Shown in pieces: positions 1 through 8,750 of a stretch of DNA of 64,000 nucleotides. A program made the translations under genes and the position numbers. The notes below the pieces were generated by a model that had not been told where the DNA came from, did no database searches, and saw only the letters and a list, made by a program, of their open reading frames with translations. The DNA is from Photobacterium lutimaris (GTDB lineage Bacteria > Pseudomonadota > Gammaproteobacteria > Enterobacterales > Vibrionaceae), in the NCBI RefSeq assembly GCF_003025555.1, contig NZ_PYMH01000002.1:186001-250000 (forward strand), read 5' to 3'. Each line of letters begins with the position of its first letter. Position 1 is the stretch's first letter.

Positions 1-244
1 CCTGCAATTTTCTCGCTTAGCATAGTAATGTCATCATGTGCTCTGTCATGATGACGTTCAATTAAAATCGTCACAGAAGTTCTCGCGCATTAGTGTATTT
101 ACTCAGTCACCTTTTGTTAACATACGACCTAACCACAAAAATTTCTGTGGGCGAGATCTAACAAATTGAAATTTGTTGCAGATGCCTCATAGGAATAGTC
201 CTCACCTGTCAATATTACGGATGATTAACCAACGGTTGTACACA

Positions 245-760
245 TTACAGAATACGACGTAGCAATGTCGGTAAGATCAAACTAGCCCCTACCGCCAGTT
301 TCGCACCTTTTACTGCATTTTGATAAGGCTGTTTTTCCGAGGAGGTGAGAACGGCACCAAGAAATAACCCCATCCCAGCCATTTTTATTAATGTCGAGGG
401 AGCACTAAGCGTCATATACCCACCAGCTGCCGCAACAACCAGTCGCTGAAACTGGGTACATTCAATGGGTAACCCATGGGCTTCACGAACAAATTGCTCA
501 CAGTTTTGACTGAATAAGTTATAGCTCCGCCCAAGTTTCGATCTGGCATAACTTACAGCTTGTCGTGGGTTCTCCCCGGCAATATCACTCACCTCAATCC
601 GTCGGCCTTCAGAAAATTCAGGCTCTGTTTCCCGCTCTATTCGCCGCCATTTTTTCGAATTATGAATAACATAGCCATACCCATCAGCGATTCCGTAGTG
701 CCAGTAAGTACTACAGCGAATCCTTAATACCGTACCGGCTGGGAAATTCGTGCTGTGCAT
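245..760 (-). CDS. LRAT-like (NlpC/P60 superfamily) protein
   Basis: The 171-residue product has the signature of the lecithin-retinol-acyltransferase-like branch of the NlpC/P60 papain-fold superfamily: a His in a WHYGI context (H21), a second His in VIHN (H33) and the catalytic-Cys motif NCEQF (C87), in the expected order and spacing. The last third (from about residue 105) is hydrophobic, with a Gly/Ala-rich stretch that may be one or two membrane segments, and the chain ends in Leu-Arg-Arg-Ile-Leu. Family members are thiol acyltransferases, phospholipases or peptidases acting on lipid or peptide amides. Substrate is unknown here. No partner gene is close: mltD is divergent, 220 bp away. 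No signal peptide is seen. Confidence 0.75.
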   Translation of the reverse strand: MHSTNFPAGTVLRIRCSTYWHYGIADGYGYVIHNSKKWRRIERETEPEFSEGRRIEVSDIAGENPRQAVSYARSKLGRSYNLFSQNCEQFVREAHGLPIECTQFQRLVVAAAGGYMTLSAPSTLIKMAGMGLFLGAVLTSSEKQPYQNAVKGAKLAVGASLILPTLLRRIL

Positions 761-980
761 AAATACATCTATCCAAGTCGCTATCAGTATCGTAAAGCCT
801 AGCTGTTGCTGCGCAATAATGTGAAATTTGTCTCATTTTGAGTAAGAACAGATTTTATCGGCAAATCTTGCGCATTACCTTTGAAACTTGCTACCAATCC
901 TTTCGAACACTGCTACCATAAAATTAACGTCAAAATAATGACAGAAAACACAATAATTTTTTGACTGACGATACTTTATT

Positions 981-2168
981 ATGATCATTAGAATATTATT
1001 TTTGTATTTGTTCATGAGTTTCGCAATTGGATGCCAAACAGTTCCGACGGTAGATCAGGCCAATGCAATCCCCCCAACGCCTTCAATCCAGCCTCTGCCT
1101 GATGATGCTAATGACCAATGTGAAATCGACAGTCGATTATTTGCAGGCAGCTTCATAGCCACAGGTTCCGCTGTTGAAGCCTCTCACGAACCCGATATAT
1201 GGGATCTCTTGGCGAGCGAATTTAGCATGACAGTGCCCAATAACCGCACAATCCGTTATTACAAACGCTGGTATGTGAACAACCCCTACCATATTGAGAA
1301 GGTTACCGCCCGTGCGGAACCGTTCCTCCACTATATATATCAACAAGTCAGTGCCCGCGACTTACCCATCGAACTGGTACTGCTGCCCTTCGTCGAGAGC
1401 AGCTTTGATCAATTTGCCTATTCCCATAAAGGGGCGGCGGGTCTATGGCAATTTACTGAACCAACCGGTAAAACATTCGGCCTAGATATTATCAAAGGCT
1501 ATGACGGCAGGCGGGATATTGTCTCTTCAACCGACGCCGCGCTAGATTTATTGGAATACCTTTACGATAAGTTCGATGAAAACTGGCTCCACGCCATCGC
1601 CGCCTATAATACCGGCGGCGGCCGGGTCAGAACGGCTATCAAGCAGAATAAAAAACAGGGAAAATCTACTGACTTCTGGTCTTTAGAGTTACCCAAAGAA
1701 ACACGCCATTACGTTCCTAAACTCTTGGCCATGGCAGACTTAGTCAAACACCATGACTACCGCTATGACATTCCCCTGCATCCGATAAAGGCTGAGGCCG
1801 TCCTCGATGAAATCACAATCAGTAGAAGGGTAAAACTTGGCACAGTAGCTGCCTACTCAGGCTTATCCAGCAAGGAGCTTTATCATTACAACCCAGGCTT
1901 CACAGCGGGATATACCCTGCGAGACAAAGACAATAAAATATTAATGCCCATAAAAAACAAAACCCAGTTTTTTGAACATAAAAATGCACGAACCTATGCT
2001 AAACAAACCTATGATGTCTACGACATTAAAGTGGGCGACTCGCTGAATCAACTCGCTTACATCAACAACATTTCAGTCGATTTACTTAAGCAAGTTAATA
2101 ATCTTAATGGGGCGACTATCTTTGCAGGACAAAAACTACTGATACCAAAGTTATCGCTGAACGAATAA
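981..2168 (+). CDS. mltD: membrane-bound lytic murein transglycosylase D (lipoprotein)
   Basis: Cleaves the MurNAc-GlcNAc bond of peptidoglycan to give 1,6-anhydro ends, at the inner face of the outer membrane. The 395-residue product begins with a short hydrophobic signal ending in a lipobox (FAIGC, lipidated Cys18). An SLT family-1 catalytic domain covers about residues 105-270, with the catalytic Glu139 in the motif PFVESSF, followed by GAAGLWQF and AYNTGGG. One LysM domain lies at about residues 345-391. E. coli MltD is about 450 residues with two LysM repeats, so this is a single-LysM form. The start codon has no strong Shine-Dalgarno; an internal Met12 would leave too short a signal. 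The gene stands alone. Confidence 0.93.
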   Translation: MIIRILFLYLFMSFAIGCQTVPTVDQANAIPPTPSIQPLPDDANDQCEIDSRLFAGSFIATGSAVEASHEPDIWDLLASEFSMTVPNNRTIRYYKRWYVNNPYHIEKVTARAEPFLHYIYQQVSARDLPIELVLLPFVESSFDQFAYSHKGAAGLWQFTEPTGKTFGLDIIKGYDGRRDIVSSTDAALDLLEYLYDKFDENWLHAIAAYNTGGGRVRTAIKQNKKQGKSTDFWSLELPKETRHYVPKLLAMADLVKHHDYRYDIPLHPIKAEAVLDEITISRRVKLGTVAAYSGLSSKELYHYNPGFTAGYTLRDKDNKILMPIKNKTQFFEHKNARTYAKQTYDVYDIKVGDSLNQLAYINNISVDLLKQVNNLNGATIFAGQKLLIPKLSLNE

Positions 2169-2320
2169 CAAATGCCTAACAGCCAACATGCAAGCCATCG
2201 CGGCAACTGATACGAGTGTCGCCAGATGGATCCCCTCCGCTAAACCTGAGTAAAAAGCAATATAAAGGCAAAGAATTGAAGCAAGGCTCCGAGTGATAAA
2301 ACTGCAATTTTCAGATTCAT
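2151..2320 (-). pseudogene. possible frameshifted small two-helix membrane protein
   Basis: Reading from the ATG at 2320, the minus strand encodes about 23 residues of hydrophobic helix (starts MNLKIAVLSLG) and then stops. Shifting by -1 within a run of five T (one extra T would restore the frame) continues with a second hydrophobic segment (VSVAAMACMLAV) to a stop at 2151, giving a coherent product of about 56 residues. The tail overlaps the end of mltD by 18 bp on the opposite strand. It may be a decayed gene, a homopolymer sequence error or chance. No homologue is recognised, and no strong ribosome site is visible. Confidence 0.3.
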
Positions 2321-2484
2321 AAAATAATGCCCGAAATATTTATGCGCAGTCAGAATAGGTCATACAAATTGGATAGTATCCACAAATTCATCAAATAGTG
2401 CTTTATTCATGAGAAATTTGATCTATGATGAAAAAGTGAAAATAAAATCACAAAGATCTTCAATTTGTCATAAAAGGGTAATAT

Positions 2485-2586
2485 ATGCAGCATCAGGAAA
2501 TGATTAATCCCACTCACACTGGCATTATCACACGCACGATTTTCACAAGTCTTGCCTTTATGGTTATCGGCCTTGTACTTATGTAA
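2485..2586 (+). CDS. possible 33-residue single-helix membrane peptide
   Basis: A 33-codon ORF (starts MQHQEMINPTHTG) begins after a good Shine-Dalgarno (AAAGGG, about 6 nt before the ATG). Residues 19-33 form a hydrophobic segment (IFTSLAFMVIGLVLM) that would span the membrane with the N-terminus carrying charged and polar residues. It is followed 55 bp later by a strong bidirectional terminator, so the space is used as a transcription unit. The size and layout resemble known bacterial small membrane proteins, but I recognise no family. Confidence 0.4.
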   Translation: MQHQEMINPTHTGIITRTIFTSLAFMVIGLVLM

Positions 2587-2640
2587 CCACCGAACGGTAA
2601 TTAGCAATGAAACTTTTACTATTAAAGCGTTCATTAAAGT

Positions 2641-2671
2641 AAAAAGGGCATGTTAACAACATGCCCTTTTT
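2641..2671. terminator. bidirectional intrinsic terminator
   Basis: Perfect stem GGGCATGTT/AACATGCCC with a 3-nt loop, flanked by A5 on the left and T5 on the right, so it can end transcription from both sides. It lies 14 bp past the stop of the histidine kinase gene on the minus strand and serves the small ORF on the plus strand. Confidence 0.85.
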
Positions 2672-2685
2672 ACTTTTCGTCACAA

Positions 2686-4725
2686 TCAAATTGTTTCTAA
2701 ATCAACAGCCATCTTGTCGTCACTATTCGCTTTTTCCGGAAGATAGACAGTAAACACCGACCCTTTCCCTATTTCCGACTCCACTATGATTTCCCCGCCG
2801 ATACCACTAACAATACCTTGGCTTACGGAAAGCCCGAGCCCGGTTCCACTTCTTCTGGTGGTATAAAATGGATTAAAAATCCGCTCTATATGCTCTTCGC
2901 TAATCCCGCAGCCGTGGTCAATGATCTTCACCATCGCCCCGATAGGCTGACCGCTTGCATCCAACCAGTCTTCCGTACAGACATGCAGTACGCCTCGATC
3001 ATCCATCGCATGAATACCGTTCATCTGTAGGTTCACGAGCACTTGGAGCATTTGATGGCGGTTCACTTCAACACTACAGCGTGCATTAAGCGCAGTATGG
3101 ATCTCAACATCAAATTTTTTCGTCCCGCTTCTCACCAAGGTTAAGCTTTCTTCGACAATCGGATTCAAATGCTGCCAGGTTACTTCATCTTGCACGCCGC
3201 CTTGGCGGCTGTATTGCAATAAACTACGGGTAATATTTCGAATGCGATCTATCTGCTCATGAATGGCTTCTAGCTCTTCACGAACTCGTTCGGTTTCATT
3301 CCCCAACTCCAATTGCATCAACTCTACGTTGCCCAAGATAACCGCTGTCGGGTTATTGATTTCATGGGCAATCCCAGCAGTAAGCTCACCTAACGCTGCC
3401 AGTTTTTCATTACTGACCAATTTACTTCTGGCTTGGTTCAACAATTTAATGTGCTGCTCTAACTCTTCGGTTTTCTCACTTAAACTTTGGGTACGCCTCT
3501 GTACCTTGTCTTCGAGTTGGACCGACGCCTGCTTTATCGCTTCATTACGCTGGTGCAATTGGTCCAGCATGGTATCAAACTGTTTGCCGAGAATTTGTAG
3601 CTCATGGCCACGGGTAAGATCCAAACTTCCTATACGGCGATCAAGCCCTAATTGAATAGCCGAAACAACTTGGTGCATCTTTTCGATGGGCCTGAACAAA
3701 TCTCTGGCACCGCGATATACAACGCCCCCAGAGATCAGTAAGACAATGAGGATCCCGGCTCCTAGCTCAACAATATTCGTCAGGTAAATCTTAATCATCG
3801 GCCATTCTAGATATCCGGTATAAAGCATACCGATAATGTTGCCGTTGTAATCTTTCAAGGGCTCATAAGCAGAAACATACCAATCGTCATAGACGAAGGC
3901 CCGATCCACCCACATTTCACCCTGCTTGAGTACCGACGCTTTAACGTCATCTGAAACGCGTGTCCCTACCGCTCGCCCGTTTAGTTGGCTACTGTCCAAA
4001 GGCACATTAGTACTGACCCGTATATCACTCATAAACAACGTAACGGTGCCAATACTCCCTTCAGGCAAGGTGTCTGAGGCATACACCAAATCACGAATAC
4101 GATCGACAAGCTGAGTACTGTTATTGAGCAAAATCCCACCATCAACAATCCACTGTAAATCGCCGGTCTGGTTGAAGATCGGAATCAAGCTGCGGCTTAT
4201 CAAGCCATCGGATACCAAGGTCTTTTCACTCAACAATGGAATTTGAGCCCGAGCAGGGAGATCAGAATGAAGATAATTCAATTCGTGAGCGGCTAATCGC
4301 TCGAAAAAGGTTTGCTCCTGGCCCTTTTGCAGTAACTGCCGATTCGCTTTTGGAAACTCCCCTAAGGCTGACGCCGGGTGGATCACCACAAAATCCAGAT
4401 CGTATTCACCTGCCTGCCGTTTGACCCAGTCAATAAGTTGGCTTGGATCCTTTCTTAGCAAGGTCTGAAATTGGTAGGATCCCGTTAGCGACCCAAGCCG
4501 CATTCGCTGCTCTTTTTGCAACAATTCCATACTATGATGCGCAACGGCTAAATCAGCTCGGACATTCATCAGCGCATTTTGCCAAGTGTACATCACCGTC
4601 CAGTACATAGTCAGGGCGATCAATGCCAACAAGGTAATGACAATGGGCACAGACGTTAGCAGGAGTAGCCGGTAACGTACCATAGTCCGAAAGCGTCGAA
4701 CCCAAATCGCAATGCATTGTTTCAT
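2686..4725 (-). CDS. sensor histidine kinase, Cache domain, DctB-like
   Basis: Membrane sensor kinase of 679 residues, second gene of a two-gene operon (8 bp after the regulator stop). Layout: membrane helix at about 18-42; large periplasmic double-Cache-type sensor at about 45-310; second helix at about 318-338; HAMP at about 340-395; coiled coil to about 440; HisKA with phospho-acceptor His454 in AGIAHEINNP; HATPase with N-box near 563-573, G1 DHGCGI (603-608) and G2 GTGLGL (628-633). All catalytic motifs are intact. Cache domains bind small ligands such as carboxylates; the actual ligand is unknown. Because the operon is divergent from tungstate/Moco genes with a sigma-54 promoter, control of those genes is the likely job (inference). 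Confidence 0.9.
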   Translation of the reverse strand: MKQCIAIWVRRFRTMVRYRLLLLTSVPIVITLLALIALTMYWTVMYTWQNALMNVRADLAVAHHSMELLQKEQRMRLGSLTGSYQFQTLLRKDPSQLIDWVKRQAGEYDLDFVVIHPASALGEFPKANRQLLQKGQEQTFFERLAAHELNYLHSDLPARAQIPLLSEKTLVSDGLISRSLIPIFNQTGDLQWIVDGGILLNNSTQLVDRIRDLVYASDTLPEGSIGTVTLFMSDIRVSTNVPLDSSQLNGRAVGTRVSDDVKASVLKQGEMWVDRAFVYDDWYVSAYEPLKDYNGNIIGMLYTGYLEWPMIKIYLTNIVELGAGILIVLLISGGVVYRGARDLFRPIEKMHQVVSAIQLGLDRRIGSLDLTRGHELQILGKQFDTMLDQLHQRNEAIKQASVQLEDKVQRRTQSLSEKTEELEQHIKLLNQARSKLVSNEKLAALGELTAGIAHEINNPTAVILGNVELMQLELGNETERVREELEAIHEQIDRIRNITRSLLQYSRQGGVQDEVTWQHLNPIVEESLTLVRSGTKKFDVEIHTALNARCSVEVNRHQMLQVLVNLQMNGIHAMDDRGVLHVCTEDWLDASGQPIGAMVKIIDHGCGISEEHIERIFNPFYTTRRSGTGLGLSVSQGIVSGIGGEIIVESEIGKGSVFTVYLPEKANSDDKMAVDLETI

Positions 4726-4733
4726 CGTTAACC

Positions 4734-6230
4734 TTATTGTTCTGTTGCGCTCAGGACGTCATCCGTCCATTCCTTGAATTTGCGCTCCAGCGTTTTACGC
4801 GCCACACCGAGTTGTCTCGCGGCGGCCGACTTATTGCCAGCATGGGAATCAACGACCTGCATGATATGCGCTTTTTCCACATCTTTCAGAGTCCAATCAC
4901 TAGGGTAACAATAGGTTGTCTCTCCACTGTCAGTATCATGGCAGCGGCAAGGCTGGTGGTTTTCACTGCCTTTTGTGGCAATTGTATCATCAGGCAGCGG
5001 TTCACGTTCAGTGACAGGGTCACTGGAAATATCAGTCCCAGAAGGAGCTTCACCAGCCAACTCGCGCCAATAATCTGCAGGTGGCTTGCCCAGCAGCAAG
5101 CAGCGTTCCATCATATTGCGCAGCTCACGTATGTTGCCCGGCCAATCATAGGCTTGCATTGCACTGATATCTTCATGCATCCAGTTCACCGGTTTAGAGC
5201 CAAGATCTTTAGCCAACTGCTGGGTGAAGTGGTGCGCAAGCGCAGGAATATCATCTAACCGTTCACGTAACGCGGGTAACTCGATGGTCAGCACATTTAG
5301 GCGATAATACAGATCACGGCGGAACCGTCCTTCTGCCACTTCTTCTTTTAAGTTTCGGTTAGTCGCCGCGACAATCCTGACATCGACCTTCACTTCGCGT
5401 TCTGCACCTACCGGGCGAATCGCTTTTTGCTCCAAGGCACGCAGCAACGAGGACTGCATCGACAGGGGCATTTCACCGATCTCATCCAGAAACAATGTCC
5501 CGTTGTTTGCTACCCGAAATAGCCCTTCACGCCCTTTCTTTGCACCGGTAAACGCGCCCGAGACATGACCAAACAATTCACTTTCGAGCAAATCCGGCGC
5601 TATCGCACCACAGTTAAGCGGGACAAAAGGGCCACTGCGATTGCTCAACTGGTGTAGCGCTCGGGCAACGAGTTCCTTGCCCGTCCCCGACTCGCCTTCA
5701 ACCAGTACGGCAGCTTGTGAAGGCGCAATTTGCCCTATCAGCTTTTTCATTGACAGAGTGCTATGTGCATCACCAATAATATCAACCGGGTAACTTCGCT
5801 CCACATCGCGTTGCAAGGCAAAATTCTGCCTTTCGACCAAGCGTCGTTCAATACAGCGCTGTACCGACTGCATCATCTGATCCAAATTGAACGGCTTAAG
5901 AATAAAATCTGAAGCGCCAGCCCGTAGTGCCCGAATAGCCGTTTCTAAGTCGGCATAGCCGGTCATAAAAATAACATCACTACGGCGAGTCTGAGGGTCA
6001 AAGGCTTCATGCCACTCAATACCTGAGCGGCCCGGTAAATTAATATCCACGATGAGCAGATCAAAATGACAACGTTTACGAAGCGCTTCCGCTTCTTCAA
6101 TACTTCCTGCAACATCAACCTGAGCAAACTGTTTGCTCAGCGCTTTTTTCAGAATGGCGCGCATCCCTGGCTCATCATCAACAACCAGAACTGAAACCGC
6201 AGACCATGACACCGACGCATTATCAGACAT
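4734..6230 (-). CDS. sigma-54-dependent response regulator (NtrC/DctD type)
   Basis: Enhancer-binding activator of RNA polymerase sigma-54, 498 residues. The receiver domain (1-125) has phospho-acceptor Asp62 in IVDINLPG and the conserved Lys in ILKPF. The AAA+ domain (about 150-385) has Walker A GESGTGKE (179-186), the sigma-54 contact loop GAFTGA (225-230) intact, Walker B LFLDE and the arginine-finger region. A Fis-type helix-turn-helix closes the protein (about 450-490, NKSAAARQLGVARKTLERK). Unusual is a long linker (about 390-445) with Cys428, Cys430, His431 and Cys441, absent from typical DctD/NtrC. It heads the operon with the kinase gene. Candidate binding sites lie just upstream of its own start, so it may autoregulate. 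Confidence 0.92.
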   Translation of the reverse strand: MSDNASVSWSAVSVLVVDDEPGMRAILKKALSKQFAQVDVAGSIEEAEALRKRCHFDLLIVDINLPGRSGIEWHEAFDPQTRRSDVIFMTGYADLETAIRALRAGASDFILKPFNLDQMMQSVQRCIERRLVERQNFALQRDVERSYPVDIIGDAHSTLSMKKLIGQIAPSQAAVLVEGESGTGKELVARALHQLSNRSGPFVPLNCGAIAPDLLESELFGHVSGAFTGAKKGREGLFRVANNGTLFLDEIGEMPLSMQSSLLRALEQKAIRPVGAEREVKVDVRIVAATNRNLKEEVAEGRFRRDLYYRLNVLTIELPALRERLDDIPALAHHFTQQLAKDLGSKPVNWMHEDISAMQAYDWPGNIRELRNMMERCLLLGKPPADYWRELAGEAPSGTDISSDPVTEREPLPDDTIATKGSENHQPCRCHDTDSGETTYCYPSDWTLKDVEKAHIMQVVDSHAGNKSAAARQLGVARKTLERKFKEWTDDVLSATEQ

Positions 6231-6260
6231 AAAAAAGTAAATACATTATGGTTATAGTGG

Positions 6261-6312
6261 TGAGACATTTTGTCCCAGTATCAATCTCTCTGTCAAAGAT
6301 GTTTCAAAATGT
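6261..6312. promoter_or_regulatory. candidate enhancer (UAS) for the sigma-54 activator
   Basis: An imperfect palindrome TGAGACA-ttt-TGTCCCA (6261-6277) contains the core ACATTTTG, and the exact reverse of that core, CAAAATGT, recurs at 6305-6312. The pair sits about 110-170 bp upstream of the predicted tupA transcription start, the usual place for NtrC-family sites, and 30-80 bp upstream of the regulator gene. The assignment is inference from position and symmetry. Confidence 0.4.
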
Positions 6313-6402
6313 TTTTTAGATATTATGAGAATTAAATATAATTTTGTTTTAAATCATTATCTTACAATCAAAACTATAGGTATCATACGCAACAAGTTCA
6401 AG

Positions 6403-6419
6403 TTGGCACTTGATTTGCT
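6403..6419 (+). promoter_or_regulatory. sigma-54 (-24/-12) promoter of the tup-mob operon
   Basis: TTGGCAC, five bases, TTGCT: this matches the sigma-54 consensus TGGCAC-N5-TTGC, with the invariant GG (6405-6406) and GC (6417-6418) separated by exactly 10 bp. Transcription should start near 6430, leaving a leader of about 85 nt before tupA at 6515. No better sigma-70 promoter is evident in the gap. It is next to a divergent sigma-54 activator gene. Confidence 0.8.
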
Positions 6420-6514
6420 TAATGATTCGTTCATAGCAATGGGAATATCTCCTTTGGATAGCGCCCCTCACTTGCGTAGAATAAATAACAAATGACGTTC
6501 AGTCAGGAATACCT

Positions 6515-7327
6515 ATGAAATTATTAAAAACAACTCTTATTGTGTTGGCCCTTGCTTCTTCAGCTACGATTCAAGCTGCAGAGAATATGACGGTGCGATT
6601 GGCGACAACGACCAGTACATATCACTCTGGTCTATTGGATTACCTGCTACCTGAATTCAAAAAAGACACCGGCTACACCGTCGAAGTGCTTGCCGCTGGG
6701 ACGGGTAAGTCTCTTCGTATGGGTGAAAACGGCGATGTCGACTTGGTAATGACCCACGCCCCTAAAGCAGAGGCTGCGTTCGTTGAGAAAGGCTTCGGTG
6801 TGCTGCCGCGTAAATTGATGCACAACGATTTTGTGATTGTTGGCCCTAAATCTGATCCAGCAGACATCACTGATGTCACCGATGTCGCCAAAGCCCTGAA
6901 GACCATTGCTAACGACAACGAAACCTTCGTTTCCCGTGGTGACGATTCAGGTACCCACAAAAAAGAACTCAACCTTTGGGCGCAAACTAAGATAGAACCA
7001 AACTTCGGTGGCTACAAAGCAGTTGGCCAAGGCATGGGACCGACGCTGAATATGGCATCTGAGTTGCAGGCTTACACCATGACTGACCGTGGTACCTGGC
7101 TGGCATACCAAAACAAGCTTGATCTAAAAATCGTGCTGCAAGGTGACGCCCGCCTCTTCAACCCTTATCAAGTCATTCTTGTGAACCCAAGCCGTTACCC
7201 TGACATCAACTACCAAGGCGCAAAATCATTCAGCGACTGGTTGGTAAACTCAAAAGCACAAGCCATGATCAACAATTATAAGCGACACGGCGAACAACTC
7301 TTCGTCGCGGATGCTATTGCGCAATAA
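6515..7327 (+). CDS. tupA: tungstate ABC transporter, periplasmic binding protein
   Basis: Binds tungstate in the periplasm and delivers it to TupB/TupC. A Sec signal peptide covers about residues 1-21 (cleavage after IQAA). The TupA family signature TTTS (31-34), followed by the conserved stretch SGLLDYLLPEF, forms the oxyanion pocket; this differs from molybdate ModA and sulfate CysP. The 270-residue length is normal. A good Shine-Dalgarno (AGGAA, 7 nt) fixes the start. First gene of an operon with tupB (stop and start adjacent), tupC, mobA and mobB/moeA; preceded by the sigma-54 promoter. Supply of W or Mo for pterin cofactors fits the context. Selectivity for W over Mo is family knowledge, not shown here. 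Confidence 0.92.
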   Translation: MKLLKTTLIVLALASSATIQAAENMTVRLATTTSTYHSGLLDYLLPEFKKDTGYTVEVLAAGTGKSLRMGENGDVDLVMTHAPKAEAAFVEKGFGVLPRKLMHNDFVIVGPKSDPADITDVTDVAKALKTIANDNETFVSRGDDSGTHKKELNLWAQTKIEPNFGGYKAVGQGMGPTLNMASELQAYTMTDRGTWLAYQNKLDLKIVLQGDARLFNPYQVILVNPSRYPDINYQGAKSFSDWLVNSKAQAMINNYKRHGEQLFVADAIAQ

Positions 7328-8029
7328 ATGGATATCTGGCAAACCACACACCAAGCGATCCAACTCCTTATGGGCGGTGATCCCGCTCTATGGGGTATCG
7401 TTGGTGTTTCATTCTCGGTATCACTGCTGGCAATTGGCATTGTGCTATTGCCAGCACTGCTGATCAGCTTTGCCCTCGCCTACGGTCGATTCCCTGGGCG
7501 TTGGCTAATTCTGTCATTGTTCAATACCTGCCAATCAATCCCGACGGTGGTGATCGGCTTGTTGCTGTATATGCTACTTTCACGGTCTGGGCCGCTTGGC
7601 GATTGGAAAATGCTGTTCACCCAACAAGCTATGATTTTGGGCCAAATGCTAATTTGTTTACCGATACTCGTGTCTATGATGCATGCCGCTTTTCAAAATA
7701 GTGATAAACGGGCTTGGGAAACAGCCCTGACTTTAGGAGCCAGCTTACCAAGGGCCTTCATGAGCCTGATGTGGGAAAGCCGCTTCCCTCTTCTTGCCGC
7801 GATCATTGCCGCATTTAGTCGGGTGATCACAGAAGTTGGCTGCTCCATGATGGTTGGTGGTAATATCCTCAACTCAACACGGAATATTCCAACCGCCATT
7901 GCATTAGAAAGCTCCAAAGGGGCGTTTGCACAAGGTGTTGCCTTAGGAATGGTGCTACTGATTTTGGCATTAGGGCTAAACTTCTTCCTATCTGTTGCGC
8001 GTGGCAAAGCCCACCTGCGTACGAACTAA
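7328..8029 (+). CDS. tupB: tungstate ABC transporter, permease
   Basis: Inner-membrane channel of the TupABC importer, 233 residues with five to six hydrophobic segments. The cytoplasmic EAA loop that contacts the ATPase is seen around residues 140-160 (AWETALTLGASLPRAF). The ATG immediately follows the tupA stop codon, so translation is probably coupled. Length and hydrophobic pattern fit TupB/ModB-like permeases (family: BPD transport permease). Confidence 0.9.
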   Translation: MDIWQTTHQAIQLLMGGDPALWGIVGVSFSVSLLAIGIVLLPALLISFALAYGRFPGRWLILSLFNTCQSIPTVVIGLLLYMLLSRSGPLGDWKMLFTQQAMILGQMLICLPILVSMMHAAFQNSDKRAWETALTLGASLPRAFMSLMWESRFPLLAAIIAAFSRVITEVGCSMMVGGNILNSTRNIPTAIALESSKGAFAQGVALGMVLLILALGLNFFLSVARGKAHLRTN

Positions 8030-8042
8030 GCCGGAGAATTTG

Positions 8043-8750
8043 ATGACACAACTCTCTATCGAGGCCACAGACCTATCGGTTAGGTTCAAAGACAGGCTCT
8101 TATTTCATATCCCTAACCTTGTTCTCGGACCAAGAGATGCTGTTTATCTAAGTGGCGATAATGGTGTAGGAAAAACAACGTTGCTAAAGATCCTTAGTGG
8201 ATTACAACGTCCGACAACAGGCTCTATCAACATCAATAAGCCGTCTATCTTACGACGTTTATTTTGCGCCCAATCCAACAACGGGGTGATATATATGCAC
8301 CAAACCCCTTATATGTTCGACGGTACCGTGCTGGATAATGTCTGTTATGGTCTTAAATTCACCGTTCGAGAACGTCGTAGCCGACGAACAGAGGCGATCA
8401 ATGCCCTTCGTATGGTAGGCTTGGAAACATTGGCCGATGAACATATTTCTGTACTTTCCGGTGGAGAACGGCAACGAGTCGCTATGGCCCGAGCATGGGT
8501 CATTAAGCCTGCGGTGCTGTTGATGGATGAATCCAGTGCCAGTCTTGACCAAGAGTCGACCGAACGCTTGGTTATCCTGTGCAAAGATCTGCTCTCTCGC
8601 GGTTCCAGCTTAGTGATCACCAGCCACCAAAAGAATGCGCTAACAGAGTTATGCCGTCGCCAATGGACAATTTCAGACTCTCAACTCATTGAACGTGCTG
8701 ATCTTCAGCTCGTTGACGAGGACAATAACAAATATGCCTACGCCGGATAA
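8043..8750 (+). CDS. tupC: tungstate ABC transporter, ATP-binding protein
   Basis: ATPase that powers TupAB. The start at 8043 is preferred because a Shine-Dalgarno (CCGGAGAA) lies 5-6 nt before it; a longer frame from 7995 would overlap tupB. The 235-residue product has Walker [11 protein letters not shown]-loop, the ABC signature LSGGERQR, Walker B VLLMDE and the switch His in ITSHQ. It overlaps the start of mobA by 17 bp, which supports one co-transcribed unit. Confidence 0.9.
   Translation: MTQLSIEATDLSVRFKDRLLFHIPNLVLGPRDAVYLSGDNGVGKTTLLKILSGLQRPTTGSININKPSILRRLFCAQSNNGVIYMHQTPYMFDGTVLDNVCYGLKFTVRERRSRRTEAINALRMVGLETLADEHISVLSGGERQRVAMARAWVIKPAVLLMDESSASLDQESTERLVILCKDLLSRGSSLVITSHQKNALTELCRRQWTISDSQLIERADLQLVDEDNNKYAYAG

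Noticed and set aside
1..244. Possible start of a minus-strand gene (ATG at about 23) running off the left edge.
   Set aside because: Only seven codons are in the window and no ribosome site is seen; not supportable.
2407..2634. A 75-codon minus-strand frame opposite the 33-residue ORF.
   Set aside because: No Shine-Dalgarno and low-complexity content; the plus-strand ORF has a better start signal.
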